DNA of 55,695 bases from Galbitalea sp036266835. Its GTDB lineage: Bacteria; Actinomycetota; Actinomycetes; Actinomycetales; Microbacteriaceae. The notes beneath the pieces are model-generated. The model saw only the letters and a list, made by a program, of their open reading frames with translations, was not told the DNA's origin and did no database searches. Within the stretch, counting starts at the first letter, position 1. Each line of letters starts with the position of its first letter. Below are positions 34,248 to 42,351 of this stretch, piece by piece. Both the position numbers and the translations under genes were made by a program. The stretch covers positions 1 to 55,695 of the forward strand of contig DATAXD010000067.1 in assembly GCA_036266835.1 (NCBI GenBank). Direction: 5' to 3'.

Positions 34248-34637
34248 CTACTTGATCCAGCGGATGTTCACCGGGTACTTGTACAGCTCGCCCGTGTTGC
34301 TGACCTTCACGCCGCCGACGATCGCGAAGATCAGGTTGGCGATGGCAACGAGCCAGGCGAGGACGATGAACAAGATGCCGATGTAGAAGATCAACGTGAT
34401 GATCCCGATGATGTACAGGATGATGTAGATCGCCGTGATGTTGATCGTCCAGTTCAGGTTTTCCTTGCTCTGAGCCTTGATCTTCGGGCCACGGTTTCCA
34501 AAGCCGAAGTAGAAGATGAGTCCGGGAATGAGAAGGATGATGTTCAGGAACGTCGAGAGGGTGGCGTACTGCTTGTCCTCCGCCTCGGTGAACGGAGCCG
34601 CGGGGGCTGCGGCTGGCTGGGGCGTGGGATCAGTCAT
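34248..34637 (-). CDS. DUF4870 domain membrane protein 2
   Basis: Paralogue of the downstream gene, 129 aa, with a Pro/Ala-rich N-terminus (TDPTPQPAAAPAAP), then an Asn/Ile-rich core with KENLNWTINITAIYIILYI and the YKYPVNIRWIK ending matching YRYPFAVRLIK of its neighbour. ATG 34637 is taken as the start; upstream in-frame codons lack family features. Function unknown. Confidence 0.85.
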   Translation of the reverse strand: MTDPTPQPAAAPAAPFTEAEDKQYATLSTFLNIILLIPGLIFYFGFGNRGPKIKAQSKENLNWTINITAIYIILYIIGIITLIFYIGILFIVLAWLVAIANLIFAIVGGVKVSNTGELYKYPVNIRWIK

Positions 34638-34800
34638 TTGGGGTGCTGCCTTTCGTGGTGGGGTCAAGCCCCGAAGGATGTCGAACGGAGTACATGGCCG
34701 TTGTGCTCGCCAGCGCAGGTAGCGCGCGCAAGCACAGACACAAGCTAGCGCTACGCCACCCCCGCGCACAACGGAAATGACGGTGTATTTCAAGATAGAA

Positions 34801-34827
34801 TTGGCAGTCAATAGTCACGAGTGCTAA
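34801..34827 (+). promoter_or_regulatory. CIRCE operator of hrcA
   Basis: TTGGCAGTC-N9-GAGTGCTAA. The consensus HrcA operator is TTAGCACTC-N9-GAGTGCTAA: the right arm and the 9-nt spacer match exactly, the left arm at 7 of 9 positions. It lies 31 nt before the hrcA start, implying heat-shock autoregulation of hrcA-dnaJ. Confidence 0.88.
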
Positions 34828-34858
34828 GCCGTGTTCATTCACGAGGCGGGAGGGCGTT

Positions 34859-35890
34859 ATGGTTTCTGGCCGCAGTCTCGACGTCCTGCGAGTGATTGTG
34901 CAGGACTACGTTGCCTCCCGCGAGCCGGTCGGCTCGAAGTCGATCGTGGAACGCCATTCCTTCGGGGTGTCAGCGGCGACCATCCGAAATGACATGGCGC
35001 TGCTCGAAGAGGAAGAACTGATTGCGGCCCCGCACACCTCATCCGGCCGGGTTCCCACCGACAAGGGCTACCGGATGTTCGTCGACCATCTCTCTGAGAT
35101 CCGGCCGCTGTCTACGGCGCAACGGCAAGCCATCGACGCGTTCCTCGGGGCATCCCTCGATCTGGATGACGTGCTCGCCCGCACGGTGCGGCTGCTGTCG
35201 CAACTCACACACCAGGTCGCGCTGGTTCAGTACCCCCTGCTATCGAAGTCGCGTGTGCGCCATGTCGAGCTCGTGCCGCTTTCGGCGACTCGCGTGATGA
35301 GCGTCTTCATCACCGACACCGGCCGCGTCGAGCAGCGGATTCTGGATGTCGCGGGCGAACTGGATGAGACGGTGCTCGGCGACATCCGCGCACGATTGAA
35401 CTCGGTGCTCGGCGGTCTCGGGCTGGCGGAAGCGACGGATGTCCTCGCCGCATTCCCCGAGCAGTTTGCGCCGGCGCGCGAGGCTCTGGTTCGCGCAATC
35501 ACGTTGAGCCTGGTCGAACAGATCGGCGCCAATCGGCAGGACAAACTGGTGATGGCGGGCACTGCCAATCTCGTCCGCACAGAAGAGGATTTCTCCGGAA
35601 GCATCTTCCCCGTACTCGAAGCGATCGAGGAGCAAGTTACACTGCTGAGACTCTTTGGCGAGATGGCCGCAGACCAGAACGGGGTGTCTGCAAGCATCGG
35701 TCGCGAGAACGCCGAATTCGGTCTTGGGGAGATTTCTGTCGTGACGAGTGGGTACGGCGCATCCGATGGATCCATAGCGCGCCTTGGCGTGCTTGGGCCT
35801 CTTCGGATGGACTATTCGAACAACATCGCTGCGGTACGCGCCGTCGCGCGCTACCTCACGAGGCTGCTCGGCGACGACCCGAGTGCGTGA
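34859..35890 (+). CDS. hrcA: Heat-inducible transcription repressor HrcA
   Basis: Repressor of class I heat-shock genes, 343 aa, binding CIRCE and needing GroEL to fold in known cases. N-terminal winged helix (LRVIVQDYVASREPVGSKS... and RVPTDKGYRMFVDHL) is followed by the GAF-like dimerisation domain. ATG 34859 is preceded by GGGAGG. A CIRCE element lies in the promoter region. The stop overlaps a GTG that could start a longer dnaJ, but dnaJ is better started 36 nt later. Confidence 0.97.
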   Translation: MVSGRSLDVLRVIVQDYVASREPVGSKSIVERHSFGVSAATIRNDMALLEEEELIAAPHTSSGRVPTDKGYRMFVDHLSEIRPLSTAQRQAIDAFLGASLDLDDVLARTVRLLSQLTHQVALVQYPLLSKSRVRHVELVPLSATRVMSVFITDTGRVEQRILDVAGELDETVLGDIRARLNSVLGGLGLAEATDVLAAFPEQFAPAREALVRAITLSLVEQIGANRQDKLVMAGTANLVRTEEDFSGSIFPVLEAIEEQVTLLRLFGEMAADQNGVSASIGRENAEFGLGEISVVTSGYGASDGSIARLGVLGPLRMDYSNNIAAVRAVARYLTRLLGDDPSA

Positions 35891-35925
35891 TCCGTAAGAC
35901 CCCGAGAAGGAACGAAACAGAATCA

Positions 35926-37050
35926 GTGGCTGACCATTACGAGGTCCTCGGCGTCGATCGCACGGCGAGTTCCGAGGAGATCAAACGGGCGTACCGCAAG
36001 CTCGCCCGCGAGTTGCATCCCGATGTGAACCCCAGCGCAGAGGCGTCCGACCAGTTCAAGTTGGTCACGCATGCCTACGACGTGCTCAGCGATCCGCAGC
36101 AGCGGCAGAACTACGACATGGGTGGCGGCGGCGCATCGTTCGGTGGCGCGGGCGGGTTCGGCGGATTCGGCGACATCTTCGAGACCTTCTTCGGAGCGGC
36201 AGCCGGGGCGGGCGCCGGTCCCAACCTTCGCGGTCCGCGCTCCCGCAGCGAACGCGGACAGGACGCACTGCTGCGCGTCGAACTCGGGCTCGACGAAGTC
36301 ATCTTCGGCAGCAAGCGCGATCTCGACATCCAGACCGCCGTGGTCTGCGAGACGTGCCAGGGCAGCTGCTGCGCTCCGGGAACGTCGCCGCAGACCTGCG
36401 ATATCTGCCAGGGAACCGGCTCGATCCAGCGAACCGTTCGCAGCCTTCTCGGCAACGTCATGACATCCAGTCCCTGTGGTACCTGTCGCGGCTTCGGCAC
36501 GGTCATCCAGAACCCGTGCCCGACCTGCCAGGGCCAGGGTCGCGTTCGCGCCACGCGCACGGCGAAGATCGACATTCCTGCGGGCGTGGACACCGGCCTG
36601 CGCATCCAACTCCCCGGACAAGGTGAAGTCGGTCCGGCCGGCGGCCCGCCCGGCGACCTGTTCCTCGAGATTAAGGTCAAGCACCACGACATCTTCAGCC
36701 GTAGCGGCGACGACCTGCTGGCAACGCTTGAGGTGCAAATGTCTGATGCGATCCTCGGCACGACGACCAAGCTCGACGCGCTGGATGGCGAGGTTGTGGT
36801 CGAGGTCAAACCGGGCGTCCAGAGCGCCGAGGTCATCACGATCAAGGAGCGTGGCGTGACGCACCTTCGGGGCAGTGGTCGCGGCGACCTCAAGATTGGC
36901 GTGCAGGTGGTCACCCCGACCCGGCTCAGCGCCGCCGAGCAGGGCCTCATCCGACAGTTCGCCGGAGCGCGCAAGCCGATCGACCCGCACCTGGCCCAGT
37001 TCCAGCAGGGGCTCTTCGCGAAGCTGCGTGATCGCTTCCTGAACGTGTAG
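35926..37050 (+). CDS. dnaJ: Chaperone DnaJ (DnaJ2 type)
   Basis: Hsp40 co-chaperone of DnaK, 374 aa. J domain with HPD at ELHPDVNP; Gly/Phe-rich linker GGGGASFGGAGGFGGFG; four CxxC zinc-binding repeats (CETC, CDIC, CGTC, CPTC), with the GSCCAPG form typical of the hrcA-linked actinobacterial DnaJ2; then the C-terminal substrate-binding domains. GTG 35926 (VADHYEVLGV) fits the family start; GAGAAGGA lies somewhat far upstream (about 14 nt). Translational coupling to hrcA may assist. Confidence 0.96.
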   Translation: MADHYEVLGVDRTASSEEIKRAYRKLARELHPDVNPSAEASDQFKLVTHAYDVLSDPQQRQNYDMGGGGASFGGAGGFGGFGDIFETFFGAAAGAGAGPNLRGPRSRSERGQDALLRVELGLDEVIFGSKRDLDIQTAVVCETCQGSCCAPGTSPQTCDICQGTGSIQRTVRSLLGNVMTSSPCGTCRGFGTVIQNPCPTCQGQGRVRATRTAKIDIPAGVDTGLRIQLPGQGEVGPAGGPPGDLFLEIKVKHHDIFSRSGDDLLATLEVQMSDAILGTTTKLDALDGEVVVEVKPGVQSAEVITIKERGVTHLRGSGRGDLKIGVQVVTPTRLSAAEQGLIRQFAGARKPIDPHLAQFQQGLFAKLRDRFLNV

Positions 37051-37096
37051 CTGGGCTGCCGTGGTTGGACACCTCAGACCACCAAGCCTGCCGTCA

Positions 37097-37134
37097 ACAG
37101 GACCTGGCGCACAGAACAGGTCACATCGTCCTGT
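37097..37134 (+). terminator. Hairpin region after dnaJ
   Basis: ACAGGAC/GTCCTGT (37097-37103, 37128-37134), or alternatively GACCTG/CAGGTC (37101-37106, 37117-37122), in the 264-nt gap between dnaJ and rsmE. It is probably the end of the hrcA-dnaJ transcript. I see nothing else recognisable in the gap. Confidence 0.5.
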
Positions 37135-37314
37135 GGAGCAGGCCAGGGGCGGGATCGCTCCTGTTGAAGCAAACGGAGCCTTAGCCGGTTCGGCTGACCA
37201 CTCGATGTGGTACCAAAACACGACGCCAGCGCGAGGCAGAAACAATTCGATCCACACGAAATGACCGACTTTGCGGCAGTGCGAGTGCCTACGGCGGGCT
37301 GACATGCTTAGACG

Positions 37315-38052
37315 ATGGCGCACCAGTACCTGAGCGAAGATCTTGGCGAGCCCGAGATGGGAACGGTCGCGGTGGTCGCCGGGCCGGAGGCACGTCACGC
37401 GGTGACCGTGAGCCGGCTCGCGGTGGGCGAGCAGGTGCAGGTGGGAAACGGCGCCGGGCTTGTCGCGACGGGCACGGTAACGGATGCCGCTGCCGCCGAG
37501 TTTCGCTTCCGGGTCGAGTCGGTGGAGACGCATGCGCGACCGCAACCGGCGATCTGGCTTGCACAGGCTCTCGCCAAGGGTGATCGTGACGAGCTGGCGA
37601 TCCAGGCAGCAACGGAGCTCGGAGTCGATGGAGTGATCCCGTGGAGCGCCGCGCGCAGCGTTGCTCGCTGGGAAGGACCCAAGATCGCCAAGGGGCGGGA
37701 ACGCTGGGCGGCCGTTGTTCGCGAGGCGACGAAGCAATCTGCTCGCGCCTGGCTCCCCGAGATTTCCCCGCTGGTGACTACGAAGCAACTCGCTCGGCTC
37801 GCGGAGGATGCGGTGCTGGTTGTCCTCGATCCGGCGGCGAGTCAGTCCATCACAAGTGCCGCGGCCACATTGCCCGAAGGCCGCGACATCGTCCTCGTGA
37901 CCGGTCCCGAGGGTGGCATCGCGCCGGGCGAACTCGAGCTGCTTTACGGAGCCGGAGCGATTGGCGCCCGGCTGGGCACCGGCATCCTTCGCACCAGCAC
38001 GGCCGGGCCGGCTGCGATCGCCGTCCTCAGTGCGACTCTCGGACGCTGGTAG
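37315..38052 (+). CDS. rsmE: 16S rRNA (uracil-1498-N3)-methyltransferase
   Basis: SPOUT-class methyltransferase of 245 aa modifying U1498 of 16S rRNA. N-terminal PUA-like domain with GPEARHAVTVSRLAVGEQV; catalytic knot with LVTGPEGGIAPGELELL and the C-terminal LGTGILRTSTAGPAAIAVL that binds SAM. The order dnaJ-rsmE-HIT-phoH is standard for actinobacteria. Confidence 0.95.
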   Translation: MAHQYLSEDLGEPEMGTVAVVAGPEARHAVTVSRLAVGEQVQVGNGAGLVATGTVTDAAAAEFRFRVESVETHARPQPAIWLAQALAKGDRDELAIQAATELGVDGVIPWSAARSVARWEGPKIAKGRERWAAVVREATKQSARAWLPEISPLVTTKQLARLAEDAVLVVLDPAASQSITSAAATLPEGRDIVLVTGPEGGIAPGELELLYGAGAIGARLGTGILRTSTAGPAAIAVLSATLGRW

Positions 38053-38091
38053 CACAGCGCGAAACCCAGCATGGTCGACGGCTCCAGCCGT

Positions 38092-38097
38092 TACGAT
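38092..38097 (+). promoter_or_regulatory. -10 box before the HIT gene
   Basis: TACGAT ends 6 nt before ATG 38104, consistent with a leaderless transcript; the intervening TGGGGG could also act as a weak ribosome site. Confidence 0.45.
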
Positions 38098-38103
38098 TGG
38101 GGG

Positions 38104-38457
38104 ATGCCAACGTCCGATCCAACGCTCTTCGAGCGCATTGTTGCGCGTGAAATTCCGGCGGAGATCGTGTTTGAGAACGAACGGATCATCGCGTTCCGGG
38201 ACATCGCGCCGAAGGCTCCCGTGCACCTGCTCGTGGTTCCCAAGACCGCTGAGTACCACAACGTGGCAGAACTGGCGGAGGGCGACCCGTACCTGCTGGC
38301 AGAGGTTGTCACAACGGCAGCGGAGCTCGCCGCCGAGCACTCCAACGGCGAGTACCGCCTCGTCTTCAACAGTGGCGAGACGGCGGGACAAACGGTGTTC
38401 CACGTTCACGCGCACGTTCTGAGTGGCTCGCTCGACGAGAGTTCCCTTGCCGACTAG
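38104..38457 (+). CDS. HIT-family nucleotide-binding protein
   Basis: Histidine-triad hydrolase of 117 aa (HINT branch) acting on nucleoside phosphoramidates or similar adducts. The catalytic triad is HVHAHV near the C-terminus; LFERIVAREIPAEIVFENE and APVHLLVVPK are family signatures. An in-frame upstream start (38071) lies before the -10 box, so ATG 38104 is preferred. It overlaps the start of the phoH gene. Confidence 0.93.
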   Translation: MPTSDPTLFERIVAREIPAEIVFENERIIAFRDIAPKAPVHLLVVPKTAEYHNVAELAEGDPYLLAEVVTTAAELAAEHSNGEYRLVFNSGETAGQTVFHVHAHVLSGSLDESSLAD

Positions 38458-39547
38458 CAGATCGAGCGGCGCGGATGAGCTCGAAACAGTCGTAATCACC
38501 GTCGACGGCGTCGCGATGGTGCAGCTCCTCGGACCCCAGGACCGATTGCTGCGCACCATCGAGCGGCAACATCCGAATGTGCAGGTACTCGTTCGGGGCA
38601 ATGAGATCACGCTGACCGGGCGACTCGCAGACGTTCAGGCCGCCCGGCGGCTGGTAGAGGAGTTGATCCAGCTGGTGCGGAATGGCGCAGACCTCGTGAC
38701 GACGGATGTGACGTCGTCCGCGCGCATCCTCGAGTCCAACGCGGGAAGTCCCGCCGAGCTGCTGAGCCAGGCGATCCTGACGAGCCGGGGCAAGTCCATC
38801 CGTGCGAAGACGCTCGGACAGAAGGACTATGTCGACGCTATCGACCACAACACGATCGTCTTCGGAATCGGGCCGGCAGGCACCGGCAAGACCTACCTCG
38901 CGATGGCGAAGGCCGTGCAGGCGCTGCAGCGCAAAGAGGTCGAGCGCATCATCCTGACCCGTCCCGCCGTAGAGGCGGGCGAGCGGCTCGGATTCCTGCC
39001 CGGCACACTCACCGACAAGATCGACCCGTACCTGCGGCCGCTTGACGACGCGCTCAACGAGATGATGGATCCCGAGATCGTGCCAAAACTGCTCGCAGCG
39101 GGAACAGTCGAGGTCGCACCGCTCGCCTACATGCGCGGCCGCACGCTGAACAATGCCTTCATCGTGCTCGACGAGGCGCAGAACACGTCGCCGGAACAGA
39201 TGAAGATGTTCCTGACGCGCCTCGGCTTCGGTTCGAAGATGGTCGTCACGGGCGACATCACCCAGATCGATCTTCCGATAGGGGCCAGCGGACTGCAGCT
39301 CGTGACGCGGGTGCTCGACAACATCGACGACATACACTTTGTACGCCTCACGAGCGCGGATGTCGTTCGTCACAGCCTGGTCGGCCAGATCGTCGACGCC
39401 TACACCCGGTACGACGCGCAGCGGCAGGCGGCCCGCTACGAGCGTGAGCACGGCTCCGAAGATGGCGTGAACCGGGCCGAGCGTCGAGGCCATCCGCCGC
39501 AGGATCACCAGCCCGGCCGGCCAGACAATCGGGGGCATCGGCGGTGA
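38447..39547 (+). CDS. PhoH-like ATPase
   Basis: Cytoplasmic P-loop NTPase, 366 aa from this start, of the PhoH/YbeZ type that works with YbeY in RNA metabolism. A KH-like N-terminal part is followed by Walker A GPAGTGKTYLAM and Walker B FIVLDEAQNTS. The C-terminal 40 residues are charged, Arg/Asp/Gly-rich and probably disordered. The start is uncertain: TTG 38447 with GAGAG upstream, or GTG 38423 further inside the HIT gene. The stop overlaps the ybeY start (GTGA). Confidence 0.92.
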   Translation: MPTSRSSGADELETVVITVDGVAMVQLLGPQDRLLRTIERQHPNVQVLVRGNEITLTGRLADVQAARRLVEELIQLVRNGADLVTTDVTSSARILESNAGSPAELLSQAILTSRGKSIRAKTLGQKDYVDAIDHNTIVFGIGPAGTGKTYLAMAKAVQALQRKEVERIILTRPAVEAGERLGFLPGTLTDKIDPYLRPLDDALNEMMDPEIVPKLLAAGTVEVAPLAYMRGRTLNNAFIVLDEAQNTSPEQMKMFLTRLGFGSKMVVTGDITQIDLPIGASGLQLVTRVLDNIDDIHFVRLTSADVVRHSLVGQIVDAYTRYDAQRQAARYEREHGSEDGVNRAERRGHPPQDHQPGRPDNRGHRR

Positions 39548-40005
39548 GTATTGAGGTGAACAACGAGTCCGGAATCGATGTCGACGAGTCGGTTCTTCAG
39601 CGGCTCGTGACGTACAACCTCGACCAGTTGCATGTGCATCCGGATGCCGAACTGGCGATCCTGCTCGTCGACGAATCGGCGATGGAGCAGCTCCACGTGC
39701 AGTGGATGGATGAACCCGGGCCGACGGATGTCCTGAGCTTTCCCATGGACGAACTGCGCCCCGGAACGGAAGACCAGCCAACTCCCGCGGGACTTCTCGG
39801 TGACCTGGTGTTGTGCCCCCAGGTCGCGATCGCGCAAGCCGAGGCGGCGGGGCACAGCCCCACTGACGAGCTGGAGCTGCTGACCACGCACGGTCTGCTT
39901 CACCTGCTCGGATTCGACCACGCCGAGCCCGAAGAAGAGAAGGAGATGTTCGCGCTGCAGCGCGACCTGCTCGTCGGCTTCGCGGTGAGCGAGCGCAGGC
40001 GTTAG
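39544..40005 (+). CDS. ybeY: Endoribonuclease YbeY
   Basis: Zinc-dependent single-strand RNase for 16S rRNA 3'-end maturation and ribosome quality control, 153 aa. The metal motif H-x3-H-x5-H is HGLLHLLGFDH, and TDVLSFPMDE is the second hallmark. GTG 39544 overlaps the phoH stop in GTGA. It lies 11 nt before the CorC-type gene, within a phoH-ybeY-hlyC-era operon. Confidence 0.96.
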   Translation: MSIEVNNESGIDVDESVLQRLVTYNLDQLHVHPDAELAILLVDESAMEQLHVQWMDEPGPTDVLSFPMDELRPGTEDQPTPAGLLGDLVLCPQVAIAQAEAAGHSPTDELELLTTHGLLHLLGFDHAEPEEEKEMFALQRDLLVGFAVSERRR

Positions 40006-40016
40006 GCGGAAACGAC

Positions 40017-41315
40017 GTGATCGCGATCTTCGTACTCGTTTCCGTCGTGCTCGTGGTCTTTGGCGGCCTGCTCGCCGCATCCGACGCTGCGCTGACGGTG
40101 CTCAGTCGCACTGACCTGGTCGAGCTCGCCGTGGTCAGTCGTTCACGCCGGTCGATTCTGGCAATCGCGGGGGATATGGGCGCGCACGTCAACGCGCTCA
40201 ACTTCATGCGGGTGGTCTCCGAAACCACGGCGGCAGTGCTGCTTTCGCTGTCGTTCGCCTACTCGTTCAAACAGTGGTGGTGGGCGCTGCTCGCAAGCGC
40301 GCTCATCATGACCGCGGTGTCGTTTGTGCTCGTCGGGTCCAGTCCGCGCAGCGTCGGTCGCGCGCACGCCCGCGGTGTCGTGCGATTCTCTGCCCCGATC
40401 ATCCGGACGATCCGCGTTCTGCTTGGTCCGATCGCCAACGCGCTCGTGGCAATCGGAAACCGAGTGACCCCCGGCCGGCCGAAGAACGCGACCTTCTCGA
40501 GCGAGGAGCAGTTGCTCAGCATGGTCGACGAGGCGACCGAGCTTGAGGTTCTGGACGAGGATGATCGCGAGCTCATCCATTCGGTGTTCGAGTTCAATGA
40601 CACCGTGGTTCGCGAGGTCATGGTGCCTCGTACCGACATGGTGACGGTCGACGGCGACGAGAGTCTCGAGCGCGCAATGGCACTGTTCCTGAGCCGCGGA
40701 GTCTCGAGGGTGCCGGTGCTCGGCGAGGACGTCGACGAGGTGATCGGCATCCTGTACCTCCGTGATGTCGCCCGACTGGAGTTCGAGGCCAAAAAGGGTC
40801 GCGGGAAGCCGACAGCGGCGACCCTCGCCAAGAAGGCCCTGTTCGTCCCTGAATCGAAGAAGGCGGATGACACGCTTCGACTCATGCAGGCGGAGTCGAA
40901 TCACCTCGCCATGGTCGTCGATGAATACGGCGGAATTGCCGGGCTCGTGACGCTCGAGGACCTGATCGAGGAGTTGGTCGGCGAGATCGCGGACGAGTAT
41001 GACCGCGAGGTCCCCGACTCGGAGGACCTCGGCGACGGGAAGTTCCGGGTGGCGGCCCGGATGCCCATTGACGAACTCGGCGACCTGTTCGGCATCGAGC
41101 TCGAGGATGACGATGTCGACTCCGTCGGCGGCCTGCTCACCAAAGCGGTCGGCAGGCTTCCGGTCGCGGGCTCGACCGGATCGATTTCCGGCCTCATCCT
41201 CACGGCGGAACGCACCGAGGGTCGCCGCAAGCGTGTGTCCACTGTGCTCGTCGAGCGTGACCAGTCCCTTATCGACGCGCAGGCCGCCTTCGATGAGGAC
41301 CCCGACCCCGAGTAG
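40017..41315 (+). CDS. HlyC/CorC-family transporter (CNNM plus CBS domains)
   Basis: Membrane protein of 432 aa. N-terminal DUF21/CNNM domain with three to four hydrophobic segments; two CBS domains in tandem (MVPRTDMVTVDGDESLERAM and HLAMVVDEYGGIAGLVTLEDLIEELVGEI are their cores, the latter shown in part); C-terminal CorC_HlyC domain. Likely magnesium/cobalt export or resistance; the haemolysin label is historical. GTG start 11 nt after ybeY. Confidence 0.93.
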   Translation: MIAIFVLVSVVLVVFGGLLAASDAALTVLSRTDLVELAVVSRSRRSILAIAGDMGAHVNALNFMRVVSETTAAVLLSLSFAYSFKQWWWALLASALIMTAVSFVLVGSSPRSVGRAHARGVVRFSAPIIRTIRVLLGPIANALVAIGNRVTPGRPKNATFSSEEQLLSMVDEATELEVLDEDDRELIHSVFEFNDTVVREVMVPRTDMVTVDGDESLERAMALFLSRGVSRVPVLGEDVDEVIGILYLRDVARLEFEAKKGRGKPTAATLAKKALFVPESKKADDTLRLMQAESNHLAMVVDEYGGIAGLVTLEDLIEELVGEIADEYDREVPDSEDLGDGKFRVAARMPIDELGDLFGIELEDDDVDSVGGLLTKAVGRLPVAGSTGSISGLILTAERTEGRRKRVSTVLVERDQSLIDAQAAFDEDPDPE

Positions 41316-41327
41316 CCTCGACAGACC

Positions 41328-42230
41328 ATGACTTCTGACGCACCTCCGTTCCGCGCCGGGTTTGTCACCTTCGTCGGACGCCCGAATGTCGGCAAGTCGA
41401 CGCTCACTAACGCGCTCGTGGGCGAGAAGGTCGCGATCACGTCGTCTAAGCCGCAGACCACCCGGCGCGCGATTCGAGGGATCGTGCATCGCGATGACGG
41501 ACAGCTGATCATTGTCGATACCCCCGGGATGCACCGCCCGCGCACGCTGCTGGGCGAGCGGCTCAATGCAATCGTCCAGGACACGCTTGCCGAAGTCGAC
41601 GTGATCGGCCTGTGCATTCCCGCGAACGAGAGGATTGGCCCGGGAGATAAGTACATCAACGAGCAGCTCGATCGCTACCCCGAGGCGAAGAAGGTCGCGA
41701 TCGTGACGAAGGTCGATACGACCTCCCGTCCGGCCGTAGCGCAGCAGCTTCAGGCCGTCAGCGAACTTCGTGACTGGGACCAGATCATCCCGATTTCATC
41801 GCTGACCGGCATCCAGCTGGACGTCCTGGCGACCGAGCTGATTGCGCTCATGCCCGAGTCCCCGGCCTTGTACCCCAGTGACGCCGTCACCGAGGAGACG
41901 CTCGAGGCGCGCATCGCCGAGCTCATCCGCGAGGCCGCGCTCGAGGGCGTGCAGGACGAACTTCCGCACTCGATCGCGGTGACGCTCGACGACCTGAGCG
42001 AACGCGAGGACCAGGACATGCTGGATGTCTATGCCAACCTGTTCGTCGAGCGGGACAGCCAGAAGGGCATCATCATCGGCCACCAGGGCGAGCGACTGCA
42101 GGATGTCGGAGCTCGCGCTCGGGCGCAGATCGAAGCCCTCGTCGGCAAGCAGGTGTTCCTGTCGCTGCGGGTCAAAGTCGCGAAGGACTGGCAGCGCGAC
42201 GCAAAGCAGCTTGGCCGACTCGGTTTCTAA
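41328..42230 (+). CDS. era: GTPase Era
   Basis: Essential GTPase for 30S maturation, 300 aa. G1 GRPNVGKST, G3 DTPGMH, G4 TKVD, and a C-terminal KH domain (GIIIGHQGERLQDVGARAR) that binds the 16S rRNA 3' end. It is the last gene of the conserved operon. In related genomes leuA and recO commonly follow era; here 9 kb of signalling and export genes intervene. A short CATCC-GAA-GGATG hairpin (42277-42289) follows. Confidence 0.97.
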   Translation: MTSDAPPFRAGFVTFVGRPNVGKSTLTNALVGEKVAITSSKPQTTRRAIRGIVHRDDGQLIIVDTPGMHRPRTLLGERLNAIVQDTLAEVDVIGLCIPANERIGPGDKYINEQLDRYPEAKKVAIVTKVDTTSRPAVAQQLQAVSELRDWDQIIPISSLTGIQLDVLATELIALMPESPALYPSDAVTEETLEARIAELIREAALEGVQDELPHSIAVTLDDLSEREDQDMLDVYANLFVERDSQKGIIIGHQGERLQDVGARARAQIEALVGKQVFLSLRVKVAKDWQRDAKQLGRLGF

Positions 42231-42339
42231 CCCGCCGGGTCGCCCATCGGCACGAAGCGAGGCGGAGCGAGACCTACATCCGAAGGATGATTTCCGGCGC
42301 GATGCGGCCGATTTCTCGCTGCGCCTTGTCCACGCGCTC

Positions 42340-42345
42340 TAGCGT
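42340..42345 (+). promoter_or_regulatory. -10 box of a leaderless histidine kinase gene
   Basis: TAGCGT ends 6 nt before ATG 42352. There is no ribosome site. The region upstream ends the era operon. Confidence 0.5.
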
Positions 42346-42351
42346 TGACTC

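Noticed and set aside
37061..37264. Open frame of 67 codons after dnaJ
   Set aside because: It overlaps the terminator hairpins and lacks family features or a ribosome site.
35923..38610. Open frame of about 895 codons on the minus strand opposite dnaJ, rsmE and the HIT gene
   Set aside because: It is antisense to well-recognised genes, shows no family features, and such long frames are common opposite high-GC coding sequence.
38366..40228. Open frame of 620 codons opposite phoH and ybeY
   Set aside because: Antisense shadow; the opposite strand carries clear motifs of PhoH and YbeY.
40143..41534. Open frame of 463 codons opposite the CorC-type gene and era
   Set aside because: Rich in His, Arg and Asp as expected for a reverse-complement shadow; no domain.
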